Shown: positions 63,187 to 64,000 of the stretch, one piece after another
How positions within the stretch are numbered: the first letter of the stretch is position 1
How the letters are laid out: each line of letters begins with the position of its first letter
Origin: Sphingobacterium sp. CZ-UAM
GTDB lineage: Bacteria > Bacteroidota > Bacteroidia > Sphingobacteriales > Sphingobacteriaceae
Direction of reading: 5' to 3'
Assembly (NCBI RefSeq): GCF_002000245.1
Contig: NZ_MTCM01000002.1
Location: 1-64,000 of the forward strand
DNA: 64,000 bases
Program-made: the position numbers and the translations under genes
The notes under the pieces: model-generated
The model's database searches: none
What the model saw: only the letters and a program-made list of their open reading frames with translations
Told to the model about the DNA's origin: nothing

Positions 63187-63660
63187 TTATTTAGACAAAT
63201 CTACACTTCTGCGGGATGCTTTACGTCCTTTTTTCATTATCGTTTTCCTCAACAGGAGCAAGCCAACTGTCATTTTTCTTGGCGATTTAAAATAAGGGAT
63301 ACTCAATATGACGAGCAAGGATATACAGGCCGATGTCCCCAATGCGCCACCATATCCATTGAAAAACTTACTGGTATTGAGCAGGATGGTGGTGAATATA
63401 ACACCTGCCAAGGAAAGTCCAAAATAAGTAGACAGCTGTGTCTTGGATACCATACCGATAAAAGAAGCGCCGATAAATACGGCCGGAATATACTGAGTGA
63501 GATAGGTGGAGAGTAGATGGGGGAAGAAATATAGGAAAGCGGATACGATCAACGTTAGCAATGCAGAGGAGCGTACAGCGCCCTGTCTGTATTTTGTGTT
63601 TACATAATATGTCGCTGTACTTCCGATAATTCCGACAAGATATAGAATGAATGTTTCCAT
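63187..63660 (-). CDS. Small multi-pass membrane protein, paralogue of the next gene
   Basis: 157 residues, about four or five hydrophobic segments (about 4-17, 33-50, 55-72, 80-97, 108-124), with a very basic C-terminal tail (LLLRKTIMKKGRKASRRSVD). Not recognised. The segment GASFIGMVSKTQLSTYFGLS through FFNGYGGALGTSA matches CGAFVGMSSSQVAHGFSFIL through LLNGVGGKLGTLA in the gene upstream, so the two are tandem duplicates. One base separates the upstream stop from this ATG. Confidence 0.65.
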   Translation of the reverse strand: METFILYLVGIIGSTATYYVNTKYRQGAVRSSALLTLIVSAFLYFFPHLLSTYLTQYIPAVFIGASFIGMVSKTQLSTYFGLSLAGVIFTTILLNTSKFFNGYGGALGTSACISLLVILSIPYFKSPRKMTVGLLLLRKTIMKKGRKASRRSVDLSK

Positions 63661-63661
63661 G

Positions 63662-64000
63662 TTATTTGAAAAGATAAAGTAGTAAATAGGTCAACGAAAC
63701 ACCGAGGAAAGCCAGTGTGCCCAATTTGCCACCGACACCATTCAGTAAGCTTTTTGAAATCACCAGAAAGACTGCGGTAAAGACACCCGCTGTCAATATA
63801 AAAGAAAAACCATGAGCGACCTGGGAACTTGACATACCCACAAACGCACCACAATAGATGGCTGCAGGAAGATGAGGGAGGTAACTTGACTTCTTATTGA
63901 TATTGGGGATAAATGAAGCTAATGTACCAGTCAGTGCAGCGCCCATGACAGGTCCGAGCCCAAAGATCTGATTGAAGTAATAGGAGATGATGGCACCTAC
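63662..64000 (-). CDS. Small multi-pass membrane protein, 5' end beyond the window
   Basis: 113 visible residues. The frame has an ATG at 63946 but stays open to the window edge and reads AIISYYFNQIFGLGPVMGA, in keeping with membrane-protein sequence, so the gene very probably begins outside. Hydrophobic segments surround CGAFVGMSSSQVAHG and the C-terminal LGVSLTYLLLYLF. Tandem paralogue of the gene at 63187. Function unknown. Confidence 0.65.
   Translation of the reverse strand, partial: VGAIISYYFNQIFGLGPVMGAALTGTLASFIPNINKKSSYLPHLPAAIYCGAFVGMSSSQVAHGFSFILTAGVFTAVFLVISKSLLNGVGGKLGTLAFLGVSLTYLLLYLFK

Overview
The window looks like chromosomal DNA of a Bacteroidota member, most likely a Sphingobacteriaceae genome such as Sphingobacterium. 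Reasons: most genes lack a Shine-Dalgarno sequence, several starts sit just behind TAnnTTTG (-7) promoter elements typical of the phylum, and the gene content fits (carboxypeptidase-regulatory/outer-membrane beta-barrel protein, ABC permease fused to an M1 peptidase, ECF42-type sigma factor with a DGPF partner, rpsU-xerC-hpf). This is read from sequence features and remembered families; no database search was possible.

Layout. 1-550: the 3' end of a 5S rRNA, its terminator and a repeat-rich spacer. 0.55-9.7 kb: a large secreted GH31 glycosidase, then minus-strand housekeeping and stress genes (pirin, OsmC, P-loop ATPase, SRPBCC protein, unknowns). 9.9-18.9 kb: a lipoprotein, the minus-strand CMD-DGPF-ECF42 sigma operon, a DUF885 lipoprotein, a DJ-1/AraC regulator, and small SRPBCC/DoxX/glyoxalase/GNAT genes. 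19-26.2 kb: an ABC ATPase with its permease-peptidase fusion, then two unknown membrane-linked proteins. 26.2-27.7 kb: a tRNA-Met and a duplicate of its 3' half bracket 1.36 kb carrying one lipoprotein gene, like the footprint of an integrated element. 27.7-35.7 kb: HAD phosphatase, rpsU-xerC-hpf, a DUF6686-like protein, ferritin, an outer-membrane barrel protein and a quinone oxidoreductase.

35.7-44.8 kb is the clearest metabolic unit: an AraC regulator divergent from an operon for uptake and non-phosphorylative breakdown of L-fucose (FucP symporter, mutarotase, UxaA-type dehydratase, secreted GH29 alpha-L-fucosidase, SDR dehydrogenase, FAH-family hydrolase, fuconolactonase, L-fucose dehydrogenase). 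Expected route: fucosides -> L-fucose -> fuconolactone -> fuconate -> 2-keto-3-deoxyfuconate -> 2,4-diketo-3-deoxyfuconate -> pyruvate + lactate.

45-64 kb: two identical tRNA-Phe genes, mnmA, an unknown protein, an AT-rich pair of unknown and possibly related genes (47.96-50.4 kb), a radical SAM protein, an amino-acid permease, a feoA-feoB-Cys-rich small protein iron-uptake operon facing a MarR gene across a Fur/PerR-like palindrome, a ZIP/PAP2 pair, glmM, a CPA1 antiporter with an extra N-terminal SnoaL-like domain, a YCF48-like secreted protein, a degenerate 23-nt repeat tract, and two paralogous small membrane proteins, the last cut by the window end. No CRISPR array, insertion sequence or recognisable defence system was seen.
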